The position numbers were made by a program, and so were the translations under genes. The notes below the pieces were generated by a model that saw nothing but the letters and a program-made list of their open reading frames with translations, had not been told where the DNA came from and made no database searches. This document shows, one piece after another, positions 9,646 through 18,533 of a stretch of DNA of 39,091 bases. Where the stretch lies: NCBI GenBank assembly GCA_027067135.1, contig JAMOMJ010000236.1:1-39091 (forward strand). Reading direction: 5' to 3'. The stretch is from Cyclobacteriaceae bacterium (GTDB lineage: Bacteria > Bacteroidota > Bacteroidia > Cytophagales > Cyclobacteriaceae). Positions within the stretch are counted from its first letter, which is position 1. Every line of letters starts with the position of its first letter.

Positions 9646-9670
9646 AAGCCCCGCTTTGTGGGGCTTTTTT
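9646..9670 (+). terminator. Rho-independent terminator of the lipoprotein gene
   Basis: A 7-bp GC-rich stem, AAGCCCC 9646-9652 with GGGGCTT 9660-9666, with loop GCTTTGT, is followed by a run of T to 9670. It lies 42 bases after the lipoprotein stop codon and before the thyA promoter box. Confidence 0.88.
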
Positions 9671-9706
9671 ATTTGCCTAATCTTTTAATAAAGCCTGTGT
9701 AATTCT

Positions 9707-9714
9707 TAGCTTTG
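9707..9714 (+). promoter_or_regulatory. -7 promoter box TAGCTTTG upstream of thyA
   Basis: Exact match to TAnnTTTG, 16 bases before the thyA ATG and just after the terminator of the previous gene. No clear -33 TTTG is seen at the usual spacing. It implies a very short leader of about 10 bases. Confidence 0.5.
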
Positions 9715-9730
9715 TGGCAAACCATTCAAT

Positions 9731-10525
9731 ATGAAGCAATACCACGATTTAATGCAGCGCATACTCGATGAAGGAGTAGAGAAAGGAGATAGAACAGGCA
9801 CAGGAACCATTAGTGTTTTTGGCCACCAAAGCAGGTATAATTTGCAAGAAGGTTTTCCTGTTATTACCACTAAAAAGCTGCATTTACGATCGATTATTTA
9901 TGAATTGCTATGGTTTTTAAAAGGTGATACCAACATTAATTTTCTTAAAGAAAATGGCGTAAAAATTTGGGATGAATGGGCTGATGAAAAAGGTAACCTT
10001 GGCCCAGTGTATGGCTACCAATGGCGTAGTTGGCCAGCCCCCAATGGAAAACATATCGATCAAATTTCTCAGGTAGTAGATCAGCTCAAGAACAACCCAA
10101 ACTCCAGACGAATAATTGTTAGTGCATGGAATGTGGGTGAAATTGAAAATATGGCTTTGCCTCCTTGTCACGCTTTCTTTCAGTTTTATGTGGCAGAAGG
10201 TAAGCTCAGTTGCCAGCTATACCAGCGCTCAGCCGATGTGTTTTTAGGCGTACCTTTTAACATTGCCTCTTATGCATTATTAACCATGATGGTGGCCCAA
10301 GTATGCGGCCTGCAGCCAGGTGATTTTATTCATACATTAGGAGATGCACATTTATACAGCAACCACTTGGAGCAAACCAAATTACAGTTGAGCCGTACTC
10401 CTAAAAAATTACCAATAATGAAAATCAACCCTAAGGTCAACAATATCTTCGATTTTACGTATGAAGACTTTGAGTTGGTTGGCTATGAACCCGATCCTCA
10501 TATAAAAGGAAAAGTGGCCGTGTAA
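9731..10525 (+). CDS. thyA: Thymidylate synthase (ThyA)
   Basis: 264 residues, the same length as E. coli ThyA. It methylates dUMP to dTMP using methylene-tetrahydrofolate. The nucleophile is C146 in [11 protein letters not shown], exactly at the E. coli position. Other conserved parts are RTGTGT (21-26), [11 protein letters not shown] (91-101), [18 protein letters not shown] and the C-terminal [13 protein letters not shown]. It has its own promoter box after the upstream terminator. The usual Bacteroidota neighbour folA is not next to it. Confidence 0.97.
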   Translation: MKQYHDLMQRILDEGVEKGDRTGTGTISVFGHQSRYNLQEGFPVITTKKLHLRSIIYELLWFLKGDTNINFLKENGVKIWDEWADEKGNLGPVYGYQWRSWPAPNGKHIDQISQVVDQLKNNPNSRRIIVSAWNVGEIENMALPPCHAFFQFYVAEGKLSCQLYQRSADVFLGVPFNIASYALLTMMVAQVCGLQPGDFIHTLGDAHLYSNHLEQTKLQLSRTPKKLPIMKINPKVNNIFDFTYEDFELVGYEPDPHIKGKVAV

Positions 10526-10592
10526 GCTATTTCCCATTTATATAAATCTTTTAAGAAATATTTATCGTTTAGCTTAATATTGAGCTATAATA

Positions 10593-11279
10593 ATGTACCA
10601 ACTTATGGGTGATAAAAGTAGTGTGTTTGATATGATCGGTCCAATAATGATTGGGCCTAGTAGCTCGCATACTGCAGGAGTGGTAAAAATAGGTCGTGCA
10701 GCTGTTGGTTTATTAGGCAGTATTCCCCTTAAAGCAGAAATTACGTTTTATAATTCGTTTGCCAGAACCTACGAAGGCCACGGAAGCGATCGTGCCATCA
10801 TCGCAGGATTATTAAACTTTAAAACTGATGATGAACGAATTAAAACGTCTTTTGATGTGGCCAAAGCGCAAGGTTTGTCTTATTCTTTTCGTTCTGTAGG
10901 TAACGCCAGTACCTTTCATCCTAATACGGTAAGTATTAAAGTATTTTCGAAAGAAAGAAATTGTACACTTATTGGAGAAAGTAAAGGCGGAGGCGTAATA
11001 AATATTGTAGAAGTAGATGAGTTTAAAGCAGGTTTCTCAACTTCATTAGTAACACTTCTGATAAAAGCACATGATATTAAAGGGAGTATCTCTTTTCTAT
11101 CGAATGTAATATCTCAAGATGGATGCAATATTGCAACAATGTCCGTTTCGCGTAAAGGCAAAAACGATTTGGCCTGCCAAGTATTCGAAATGGACTCAGA
11201 ATTAAAAACAACAACAATTGATTATATCAATAGCCTAGATTGGGTTATTGAAACCGTTTATTTACCAGTAATAGAATAA
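10593..11279 (+). CDS. sdaAB: L-serine dehydratase, iron-sulfur type, beta subunit
   Basis: 228 residues. The N-terminal part has the family signature VFDMIGPIMIGPSSSHTAG (about 11-29), then GRAAVGLL and the GHGSDRAIIAGLL motif; the C-terminal 70 residues or so (about 155-228, starting LLIKAHDIKGSISFLSN) look like an ACT regulatory domain. The enzyme turns serine into pyruvate and ammonia. The alpha subunit, which holds the 4Fe-4S cysteines, is not in this window, so the partner must be encoded elsewhere. ATG 10593 is the longer start; ATG 10605 (MGDKSSVFD) is equally compatible with the family. The tolC-like gene starts 10 bases later. Confidence 0.88.
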   Translation: MYQLMGDKSSVFDMIGPIMIGPSSSHTAGVVKIGRAAVGLLGSIPLKAEITFYNSFARTYEGHGSDRAIIAGLLNFKTDDERIKTSFDVAKAQGLSYSFRSVGNASTFHPNTVSIKVFSKERNCTLIGESKGGGVINIVEVDEFKAGFSTSLVTLLIKAHDIKGSISFLSNVISQDGCNIATMSVSRKGKNDLACQVFEMDSELKTTTIDYINSLDWVIETVYLPVIE

Positions 11280-11289
11280 ATTAACAACT

Positions 11290-12738
11290 ATGTCGAAACT
11301 CAAAACAACACTCGCCCTTCTTACCCTTTTATGGGTTGGAAACTTTACCGCCAGTGCCCAAACCGACTCACTTTGGACACTCCAACGATGCATCGATTAT
11401 GCGCTAGAGCATAACCTATCAGTTCAAAATCAACAGTTAAATGTAAGTTTAAACGAAGTAAACCTTCAACAATCTAAGCTAAACTTAGCACCCTCTGTAA
11501 ATGCAAATGGAGGCTATGGATTAAACTGGGGGTTATCTATTAACCCTGTAACAAACATTGCTCAACAACTGCAGCAATCTAACGGTAATGCAAGCCTTAG
11601 TGCAAGTTGGACAATCTTTAGTGGAGGAAGGAATCTGAGAACCATCCGCCAAAACAAAGCACTTTTAGAAAATGGGGAAAATGATTTAGAAAAAACGAAA
11701 AACGATGTGATTCTTTCCTTAATTACGTTTTATACTAATGTTATTTTTAATCAAGAGCTCTTAAATAATGCACAGAAACAATATAATTCTACTAAATCGC
11801 AACTTGATCGCACCCAAAAGCAAGTTGCAGCAGGTTCATTACCAAAATCTGCCGAGTTAGATTTAGTTGCACAATTAGCTAGTAATGAACTAAATGTAAT
11901 TAATGCGGAGAACAACCTTCAGATTTCATTATTGCAATTAAAACAATCAATGCTATTGCCAGGGAGTGCTAACTTAGGGGTTGTTATTCCAGAAATAGAA
12001 TTGGATAGTAGTATGTTGGCAAATATTAATGCCCAGCGCATCTATAAAGAAGCAGAACAAACCATGCCTGAAATTAGAAGTGCAGATGGGCAAGTTGCCG
12101 CTGCCGAAATTGGCATTGATGTGGCCAAAGGTAATTATTACCCTAGTCTGAGATTAAATGCAGGCGTAAGGACAAATTACTCCTCTATTATTGCTGACAG
12201 AGGACGTTTTGAAGGGACTGGTATTTTTACCGATGTACCCATTGGATTTGTTGGAACCTCTAGTGGAGGAACACCTGTAGTTACACCTGTTGAAAATAGA
12301 AACTCATTAGAATATCCCACAGGCCAGCAATTATCTGATAACTTCGGGCAATTTGTGAGCTTAAACTTAACCATTCCAATTTTTAATAATTACCAAGCGA
12401 ATGCCGGAGTACAGCGAGCAAAAATTACTAGAGAACGAGCATTAGTTCAAGCTCAACAAGCAAGGCAAGCACTAAGACAAACCATTGAAACTGCCAGTAA
12501 TGATGCGTTGAGTGCGGCCAAATCGTATGTGAGCTCTTTTAAAAGGGTGGAAGCCCAAGAAGAATCGTTTAGAGCAACTGAACAAAGATTTCAGAATGGG
12601 GCTGCTAATTATACAGAGTATCAAATAGCCGAAAACAACCTGTTTCAATCAAAGTCAGATTTATTAAGAGCTAAGTATAGCTTCATTTTTAGATTAAAAA
12701 TACTTGAATTTTATCAAGGAAAACCAATTGAATTATAA
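11290..12738 (+). CDS. TolC-family outer-membrane efflux protein
   Basis: 482 residues with a signal peptide ending at TASAQ (about residue 24). The mature start SLWTLQRCIDYALEHNLSV is the usual TolC beginning, and two long alpha-helical repeats follow (about 30-220 and 250-480), rich in Gln/Asn/Ala with LQQSKLNLAPSVNANGGYG-like segments that insert as beta-strands. Such proteins form trimeric channels through the outer membrane. It lies 14 bases before a HlyD-type adaptor, so the two should form the outer parts of a three-part exporter. The inner-membrane pump is missing here. Confidence 0.9.
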   Translation: MSKLKTTLALLTLLWVGNFTASAQTDSLWTLQRCIDYALEHNLSVQNQQLNVSLNEVNLQQSKLNLAPSVNANGGYGLNWGLSINPVTNIAQQLQQSNGNASLSASWTIFSGGRNLRTIRQNKALLENGENDLEKTKNDVILSLITFYTNVIFNQELLNNAQKQYNSTKSQLDRTQKQVAAGSLPKSAELDLVAQLASNELNVINAENNLQISLLQLKQSMLLPGSANLGVVIPEIELDSSMLANINAQRIYKEAEQTMPEIRSADGQVAAAEIGIDVAKGNYYPSLRLNAGVRTNYSSIIADRGRFEGTGIFTDVPIGFVGTSSGGTPVVTPVENRNSLEYPTGQQLSDNFGQFVSLNLTIPIFNNYQANAGVQRAKITRERALVQAQQARQALRQTIETASNDALSAAKSYVSSFKRVEAQEESFRATEQRFQNGAANYTEYQIAENNLFQSKSDLLRAKYSFIFRLKILEFYQGKPIEL

Positions 12739-12752
12739 CCAATAACCGAATT

Positions 12753-14120
12753 ATGGCTAAGCAGAAGAAGAAATCTAATAAAATAATATATATACTACTT
12801 GGTGTATTGGTTTTATTAATAGTACTCGTAATTATACTCAAAAAATCGAGTAAGAAAGAAATAGAGGTTACGATAAGCACTCCTAAAACACTTACGATTG
12901 TAGAAAAAATAAGTGCTTCGGGTATGGTTCAACCAGTAAACGAAGTAAAACTTAGCCCTGATGTAGCTGGCGAAATTATTGAATTACATGTAGAAGAGAG
13001 TGATTCAGTTACCAAAGATCAACTATTAGTAAAAATCAGACCCGATAATTACATTTCATTTGTTCAAAGGGCTGAAGCCAGCTTAAATCAGCAAAAAGCC
13101 AATTTACTTTCTACCAAGGCAAGCTTGGCAAGAACAGAAGCCACTTTTGAAAGAGCCAAACTTGATTATGAGCGAAATAAAAAACTGTATGAGCAAAATG
13201 TAATTTCTACTTCTGATTGGGAGCTTTCTAAGCAAAATTTTAAAATTGCCCAAAACGATCTCGAATCTGCAAAAGCTTCGGTACAAGCCTCAAAATACGT
13301 GGTTAAAAGTAGTAAAGCTGCTTTGGAAGATGCCCAAGAAAATTTACGTAAAACATCGGTTCTTTCTCCTATTAGTGGTACAGTTTCTAAACTAGATGTT
13401 AAAGAAGGAGAACGTGTTGTGGGTACTTCTCAGTTTGCAGGTACCGAAATGCTTCGTATTGCTGATTTAAACAATATGGAAGTTCGTGTTGATGTAAACG
13501 AGAATGATATTATTAGAATTAGCATTGGCGATACTTCCATTATTGATGTAGATGCTTATACGCACCTAGGCAAAAAGTTTAAAGGGGTTGTTACTCAAAT
13601 AGCCAATACAGCAAAAAGTAAAGCGTCTGCAGATGCTGTTACTGAGTTTGAAGTTAAAATTAAGGTGCTTCCCTCTTCTTATGCTGACCTTCAAGCAGAA
13701 GGGAATAAACATCCTTTTAAACCAGGAATGACAGCGAGCGTTGATATTATTACCAAAACAAAGGCTAATATTAGAACGGTTCCATTGGCCGCTGTAACAG
13801 TTAGAACTGAAAGTGAATTAGAAGATTCGAATTCTGATGACGATGAAGCTAACTCTAATAGAGATAGTAAAAAGAAAGATTCTAAATCAAACGAAGAGGA
13901 GAAAAAGATCGAATTGATTTTTGTAAGCGATAATGGTGTTGCCAAAGTTGTAAAAGTGGAAACAGGAATTAGCGATTATGAAAATATAGAAATCATAAGT
14001 GAATTAAGCGATTCTGCTCAAGTTATTACAGGTCCTTTTATAGCTGTTTCTAAACGACTTAAAGAGGGAGATTTAGTGAAAGAAGATAAAAAAAAGAAGA
14101 GTAAAAAAAGGAAAAAGTAG
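12753..14120 (+). CDS. HlyD/MacA-type periplasmic adaptor of an efflux system
   Basis: 455 residues. A transmembrane anchor at residues 10-30 (IIYILLGVLVLLIVLVIILKK) is followed by a barrel-sandwich half (EISASGMVQP-type motif, about 50-90), a long coiled-coil hairpin (about 95-205), the returning half VLSPISGTVSKLDVKEGERV, then beta-barrel and membrane-proximal domains. An insertion of charged residues (about 350-390: Asp/Ser/Asn then Lys/Glu) interrupts the last domain, and the C-terminus is a lysine-rich tail. It bridges an inner-membrane transporter to the TolC protein encoded just upstream. The expected ABC ATPase/permease genes do not follow; instead there are 712 non-coding bases. Confidence 0.88.
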   Translation: MAKQKKKSNKIIYILLGVLVLLIVLVIILKKSSKKEIEVTISTPKTLTIVEKISASGMVQPVNEVKLSPDVAGEIIELHVEESDSVTKDQLLVKIRPDNYISFVQRAEASLNQQKANLLSTKASLARTEATFERAKLDYERNKKLYEQNVISTSDWELSKQNFKIAQNDLESAKASVQASKYVVKSSKAALEDAQENLRKTSVLSPISGTVSKLDVKEGERVVGTSQFAGTEMLRIADLNNMEVRVDVNENDIIRISIGDTSIIDVDAYTHLGKKFKGVVTQIANTAKSKASADAVTEFEVKIKVLPSSYADLQAEGNKHPFKPGMTASVDIITKTKANIRTVPLAAVTVRTESELEDSNSDDDEANSNRDSKKKDSKSNEEEKKIELIFVSDNGVAKVVKVETGISDYENIEIISELSDSAQVITGPFIAVSKRLKEGDLVKEDKKKKSKKRKK

Positions 14121-14149
14121 CCCGAAATATATTACTCTGCATTTATTAA

Positions 14150-14176
14150 AACTATTCAAAATGTGTATGAATAGTT
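14150..14176 (+). repeat. 9-bp hairpin downstream of the adaptor gene
   Basis: AACTATTCA 14150-14158 pairs with TGAATAGTT 14168-14176 around a 9-base loop, 30 bases after the stop codon. It could act as a terminator but has no T-run after it. Confidence 0.4.
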
Positions 14177-14313
14177 CAGGTTAGAGGTAACGTTCAAGCC
14201 TCATTCTCGTCATTCCTGCGCTAGGTTAGAAATTCGTAAGTAGGGCTAAGTTATATAATTGTAAAATTTTGTACCTCAACAATTTCATATTGATATACTT
14301 AATTCCCTCATCC

Positions 14314-14376
14314 AAGGTTTTGTGTCTTCACAAACCTTTATTCAACACTATATTGGGCAGTGAAGACACAGCCCAA
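14314..14376 (+). repeat. Two adjacent hairpins with perfectly complementary loops
   Basis: Hairpin 1 has stem AAGGTTT 14314-14320 / AAACCTT 14332-14338 and an 11-base loop TGTGTCTTCAC. Hairpin 2 has stem TTGGGC 14353-14358 / GCCCAA 14371-14376 and a 12-base loop. Loop bases 14360-14370 of hairpin 2 are the exact reverse complement of the whole loop of hairpin 1. The two could form a loop-loop pairing, or the loops could pair as one long alternative stem. Confidence 0.65.
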
Positions 14377-14510
14377 GGCGAACAAGCGGACTTTATGGAC
14401 AGGCTCTATTTAGGTGTCTTTAGTTAGTTTTCAACAATCGGAAAAATTTATGAGTTATCCACCAAAAAAAGTTTGGATACATCAAAATCGAAAAAGTTAT
14501 TTTAAACTCG

Positions 14511-14559
14511 GTCTGACTGCCGTCTGACCTCGCTTGCATAGGTCGGACGATAGTCAGAC
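14511..14559. repeat. 20-bp imperfect inverted repeat with CGCTTGCAT loop
   Basis: Left arm 14511-14530 (starts GTCTGACT, ends GACCT) pairs with right arm 14540-14559 with three mismatches. The 9-base loop contains GCTTGC, the same apex seen in the two hairpins near 38286-38360. This suggests a repeat family spread in this genome. Confidence 0.6.
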
Positions 14560-14832
14560 TTTTGTTGTAATTCACAAAGAATATAATACAAAAAAATGGG
14601 GAGATTAAATTTTAGAATTGTCGGGGTTAACCCTGCCATAAATACCTGACAATCAATTGCTATAAATTGTTCGCATCATTACTTATTCCAAACTCATGAA
14701 TAATCCGGGTTAATTTGAGGGTTTCCCTTTTTTAGTGAACACTAGTATTAATCAGATTCAGGTTATTAAGTTTTACTAAATAAATATTCAATTGTAATTT
14801 TATGGCATGGTACTTGTGTAACTCTAATCATA

Positions 14833-17706
14833 ATGAAATTACTTAACCTCATACTTACAATAATCAGTTTGTTTACACCCTTAATTGTTAATGGGCAAAC
14901 CCGATTGGTTATTGATCCACAGGCTCATAATGGTATTGTAAACGATATGGCTTTTACGAGCGATGGTATGTACCTTATTTCTGTTTCTGATGATAAAACA
15001 ATACGTATTTGGGATGTAAAAAGTGGTGTATTAGATAGAACCATAAGAAGTTTTGCAGGCAAAGGGCCTGAGGGTGCCATATACTCGTTGGCACTTTCTC
15101 CGGATGATAGATACTTAGCAATTGGAGGTTATTTTTCTGAAAATGAGATTCGCATTATTGATCTTGAAAAAGAGTCGAAACTTATTCTTTTAAAAGGGCA
15201 TACTAATGTAGTTACTAGCCTTGAGTTTTCTAAAGACGGATTGCAACTTGCAAGTGCTGATGCCACAGGAAATATTCGTTTATGGGATATTAATTTTTCA
15301 AATGGAGCTTTAATTGGAAACCCGAAAAGTTTATTATCCGGGCATCAAGCCCAAGTGTATGATATTTCGTTTGCCCCAAATGGCAAACAATTGGTTTCAG
15401 CATCTTACGATGGCACCCTTAGACTATGGAATTTAGAAGAGGCAGGCGAGCCAATAATAATGCGGATGCATATAGATAAAGTTCAAGCCTGCGCTTTTTC
15501 ATCTGATGGTAATTGGATAGTTTCCGGAGGAAATAAAGGGAAGGCGATTCTTTGGGATAGCGAAGGTACATTTAGTAAATACCTTGCCTCTATTGATGAG
15601 GCCATAAATGATATAAAAATATTGGGGGATGAAGTAATTGTATCTGGTTCGAAAGGATTTAGATATTCATTAAGTTCAGGAGCATATAAAGGTCAATTAA
15701 TGATGCCGTTTTCTGAAATTTCTGTATCGGCTATTTCTAACACAAAAGTAGCTGCCTTGGCCGGAGGGCCACAAGGTTCTGTTATAATCTATGACCTAGT
15801 TTCTAACGACCCATTAAAGTCTTTTAGAAATAGGTCTCAAAAAATTAAACAAATTGGAATAACTAACGATGCTAGCATCGTATTCAAAACAAAAGGAGCT
15901 ATTTTTTCTACCGGAATAAATTTATCGTCCCTTTCTTTTATTTGGGATACAAGTAAAGCAGGAAATATTGTTGAAGAGCGGCACGAAGAAAACGGGTATA
16001 AACTCCAGGCAGTTGACAAATACACACTAAGTACTGGGTTCAGTGGAAAAATAGAAATGAGCCCAAGACTGGATGGAAGGCTTAGGTCGTTTACTATTAT
16101 AGATGAGAAAGCTATAGCTGTTGGTGGTGATTTTTCTTTAAAACTTTATTCAAGAAATGGGGAATTTAAAACGGAGTTAAAAGGGTTTAATAGTGCCATC
16201 ACATCTATTGTAGCTGGTAGTAATAGAATTGCAGCTTTATGTCAGGATCAAACAATTAGAATTTGGAATGCTTCTACTTATGAACTTCTCGCATCGGTAT
16301 ATTTAGCTCCTAAAAATGATTGGATTTGTTGGACACCTCAAGGGTATTACCAAGCTTCGAGTGGAGGGGAAAAGTATATGGGCTGGCAAGTTGATGAAAA
16401 TCCATCAACCCTATCAAAATTTTATAAGAGCAGTGTTTTTGCTTCAAAATTTCATAACGTTGAAATGGTAAAGGCCACAATTGCGTTAGGTAGTTTTGAT
16501 ACAGCCAAAGAAAAAGTGAAGAATTTGGAACAGTATAATGCTAAGTTAACAGAGCAACAGAATTCTAATTCTCCCAAACTTGCCACAAAAGCAATAGAGG
16601 TTATTCGAGATGCTCCTTCTATAGAATGGATTAACCCTGAACTTCAAAATTCAGAGCAAGGAGAATCTAAGATTACCATTAAGGCCAATATTAAATCAAG
16701 CTCCAAAATTAAAATGGTTAAAATTCTAGTTAATGGGCGGCCATCTTCAAACAGCAGGGGGGTAGTTATTCCAAAATTTGTTGGAGAGTATGATATACAG
16801 GTTGAACAGGAATTGTTTTTATCTAGTGACGTGAATGAGGTCAGAATTTTTGTAGCCAATCAGGAGGCAAAAATGGTATCAGAAAAGAGAGTGATAAACC
16901 TTGTTGGCGTGGAGGCAAGAGGGCAAGGCAGGTCGTTAGAGGTTATCAATTATTCTGATCGACCTGATTTATATGTATTAAGCATTGGAATCTCTGATTA
17001 TGCTAATTCTGATTATGACTTAAACTACGCAGATAATGATGCAAAATCCATATCAGAGGTTTTTGCAGAGTTAGGAACCGAAGTATATAAGGATGTTAAC
17101 TCGACTCAATTACTAAATAGTAAAGCCGATAAATACTCAATTTTAAAGGCTTTTGATAACTTATCCCACCAAGTGCAAGCAAAGGATATGGTTGTTATAT
17201 TTATAGCTTCGCACGGTATTAACGAGGAGGGGGAGTTCTTTATTTTGCCTTACGATGCAGACCTTATTCAGGAGCCGGAAAATGTAGTAAGTTGGAAGGA
17301 TCTAACTCAAACATTAAGTGATTTGCCTGCAAATGTTATTATAATGATTGATGCATGTAGAAGTGGGCAGTTAGGTGTTAATTTAACCCAATATGGAGCT
17401 AATAATACCGAAGCTTTGCGCTTTGCTTCAAGCGATGAAAATGGGTTAGTGCTAATGGCTGCATCTACCGGTAGTGAATCTGCATTGGAAACACCTGCTT
17501 GGGGGCATGGAGCATTTACCTTGGCTATTTTAGAAGGAATTGAGAAAGGAAAAGCGGATATAAAACCCGATGGAACTATTTACTTGAGGGAGTTAGATTT
17601 CTATGTTTCGGAGCGAACTATTGAGCTTACTAATAATGTTCAGCACCCTACAACTCAGAAACCAAGCACAATAAGCAGATTATCAATTATTAATTTAAAT
17701 AAATAA
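14833..17706 (+). CDS. Secreted WD40-repeat protein with caspase-like (C14) protease domain
   Basis: 957 residues from ATG 14833; signal peptide ending at VNGQ (about residue 22). Residues 28-490 hold WD40 repeats (IRIWD at 57-61, IRLWD 148-152, LRLWN 196-200, IRIWN 475-479), enough for up to two beta-propellers, with degenerate blades in the middle. A bridging motif NDWICWTPQGYYQASSGG (495-512) is typical of WD40-caspase fusions. Residues 596-692 look like an Ig-like domain. The caspase domain runs about 712-950: LYVLSIGISDY, then H794 in FIASHG and C842 in IDACRSG, so the catalytic dyad is intact. Its substrate is unknown. It begins a row with LPP20-like genes 28 bases downstream. Prokaryotic relatives cleave after Arg/Lys or Asp; which applies cannot be told. 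Confidence 0.88.
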   Translation: MKLLNLILTIISLFTPLIVNGQTRLVIDPQAHNGIVNDMAFTSDGMYLISVSDDKTIRIWDVKSGVLDRTIRSFAGKGPEGAIYSLALSPDDRYLAIGGYFSENEIRIIDLEKESKLILLKGHTNVVTSLEFSKDGLQLASADATGNIRLWDINFSNGALIGNPKSLLSGHQAQVYDISFAPNGKQLVSASYDGTLRLWNLEEAGEPIIMRMHIDKVQACAFSSDGNWIVSGGNKGKAILWDSEGTFSKYLASIDEAINDIKILGDEVIVSGSKGFRYSLSSGAYKGQLMMPFSEISVSAISNTKVAALAGGPQGSVIIYDLVSNDPLKSFRNRSQKIKQIGITNDASIVFKTKGAIFSTGINLSSLSFIWDTSKAGNIVEERHEENGYKLQAVDKYTLSTGFSGKIEMSPRLDGRLRSFTIIDEKAIAVGGDFSLKLYSRNGEFKTELKGFNSAITSIVAGSNRIAALCQDQTIRIWNASTYELLASVYLAPKNDWICWTPQGYYQASSGGEKYMGWQVDENPSTLSKFYKSSVFASKFHNVEMVKATIALGSFDTAKEKVKNLEQYNAKLTEQQNSNSPKLATKAIEVIRDAPSIEWINPELQNSEQGESKITIKANIKSSSKIKMVKILVNGRPSSNSRGVVIPKFVGEYDIQVEQELFLSSDVNEVRIFVANQEAKMVSEKRVINLVGVEARGQGRSLEVINYSDRPDLYVLSIGISDYANSDYDLNYADNDAKSISEVFAELGTEVYKDVNSTQLLNSKADKYSILKAFDNLSHQVQAKDMVVIFIASHGINEEGEFFILPYDADLIQEPENVVSWKDLTQTLSDLPANVIIMIDACRSGQLGVNLTQYGANNTEALRFASSDENGLVLMAASTGSESALETPAWGHGAFTLAILEGIEKGKADIKPDGTIYLRELDFYVSERTIELTNNVQHPTTQKPSTISRLSIINLNK

Positions 17707-17734
17707 TGTACTTTTAAACGTAAACTAATAAATT

Positions 17735-18397
17735 ATGAAACTAATAAAATCGTTAACACTCGCATTCGCAATTGTTTTTGCTTTTAGCACATTAACTGTT
17801 GCCCAGACTAAAGCTGCAAAAAAAGCTGGCAAAAAAGAAATTAAGAAAAAGCCAGTTAAAGAAGCTAAAAAAGAGGCTAAGTCGTTTAAAAAACAAGGGT
17901 ATCATGTTTCTCCAGGAGCTTTACCAATGGGGAAGCAAATTGAAACTGCTTGGATTCGCCAATATGAAACAACTGAAGATGGATACCCTTTATATATTGT
18001 AGCTTCAGGTAATTCAGTTGCAAACACTCAAACAGCTGCTAAGTTGCAAGCAACAGAAGTAGCTAAATTAGAACTTGCAGGATCTATTTCAACTCAAGTG
18101 GCAGCACTTATTGAAACCAGTATTGCTAACCAGCAATTTAATGCCGAGGAGGCCGCTTCGGTAACTAAAACAGTAGCAGCAGCTAAAAACATTATTGCTC
18201 AAGAGTTGGGTAGAACCTTACCCCTATTTGAGATTTACAGAACACTTGATAATAAAAATGTAGAAGTGTTTGTAAGAATGGCCTACAATTCTGAAAAAGC
18301 AATGGCTGTAGCCCAAAAAGCGATATCTAAAAAATTAGAAGAAGAAACAGATATTGCTCACGACAAACTTGAGAAACTAATGAAATGGGATAACTAA
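17735..18397 (+). CDS. Exported LPP20-like protein
   Basis: 220 residues from ATG 17735. A signal peptide ends at TVAQ (about residue 24), without a lipobox cysteine. A lysine-rich linker (26-55) follows, then an LPP20-type domain (about 70-200): YPLYIVASGNSVANTQTAA, a long helix LQATEVAKLELAGSISTQV, and FEIYRTLDNKNVEVFVRMAYN. LPP20 proteins are envelope proteins of unsettled function that often accompany CsgG-family proteins. Being 28 bases after the caspase gene, it is probably in the same transcript. Two hairpins follow it (18397-18420 and 18488-18519). Confidence 0.72.
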   Translation: MKLIKSLTLAFAIVFAFSTLTVAQTKAAKKAGKKEIKKKPVKEAKKEAKSFKKQGYHVSPGALPMGKQIETAWIRQYETTEDGYPLYIVASGNSVANTQTAAKLQATEVAKLELAGSISTQVAALIETSIANQQFNAEEAASVTKTVAAAKNIIAQELGRTLPLFEIYRTLDNKNVEVFVRMAYNSEKAMAVAQKAISKKLEEETDIAHDKLEKLMKWDN

Positions 18398-18420
18398 AAT
18401 ATATCTGAAAAGATATGTTT
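18397..18420 (+). terminator. AT-rich hairpin right after the LPP20-like gene
   Basis: A stem of ten pairs (one G-T), 18397-18406 with 18411-18420, has a GAAA tetraloop and begins at the last base of the stop codon. A second weak hairpin, ATGCCGA / TTTGGCAT, follows at about 18422-18442 and is trailed by a short T-rich run. Together they may end or slow transcription. Confidence 0.4.
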
Positions 18421-18487
18421 TATGCCGAGCTTAGTTTGGCATTTCTTAATACATTAGCCGTAATGGCAATTTTAGAATATTAACTGT

Positions 18488-18522
18488 GAAAGGTTGGTTT
18501 AATTGCGAACCAACCTTTCTTT
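18488..18522 (+). terminator. 12-bp perfect hairpin, likely terminator or attenuator
   Basis: GAAAGGTTGGTT 18488-18499 pairs perfectly with 18508-18519 around an 8-base loop and is followed by TTT. It ends only about 12 bases before the ATG of the next gene (18534), so it could terminate the caspase/LPP20 transcript or modulate reading into the next gene. Confidence 0.6.
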
Positions 18523-18533
18523 GTATTTATGTT

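Larger units (their letters stand above)
14121..14832. other. 712-base non-coding region with several inverted repeats
   Basis: No credible reading frame is visible on either strand. The region holds the 9-bp hairpin at 14150-14176, a pair of hairpins with complementary loops at 14314-14376, a 20-bp imperfect hairpin at 14511-14559, and a perfect palindrome GGGTTAACCC at 14624-14633 inside a longer ATTGTC/GACAAT dyad (14617-14622/14648-14653). Near 14211 the text GTCATTCCTGCG resembles half of a common bacterial palindromic repeat. A weak -7-like box TACTTGTG (14811-14818) precedes the caspase gene. The region lies where the pump genes of the TolC/HlyD exporter would be expected. Confidence 0.6.

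Noticed and set aside
14595-14660. GGGTTAACCC palindrome as an operator
   Set aside because: It is more than 170 bases from the nearest start codon and has no promoter box close by; kept only as part of the non-coding region entry.
17799-18002. Lysine-rich 67-residue frame inside the LPP20-like gene
   Set aside because: It is an out-of-frame reading of the Ala/Lys linker, not a separate gene.
18486-18533. GTG start extending the large LPP20-like protein by 16 residues
   Set aside because: The extension is made of terminator-like hairpin sequence and would bury the signal peptide; ATG 18534 gives a clean one.
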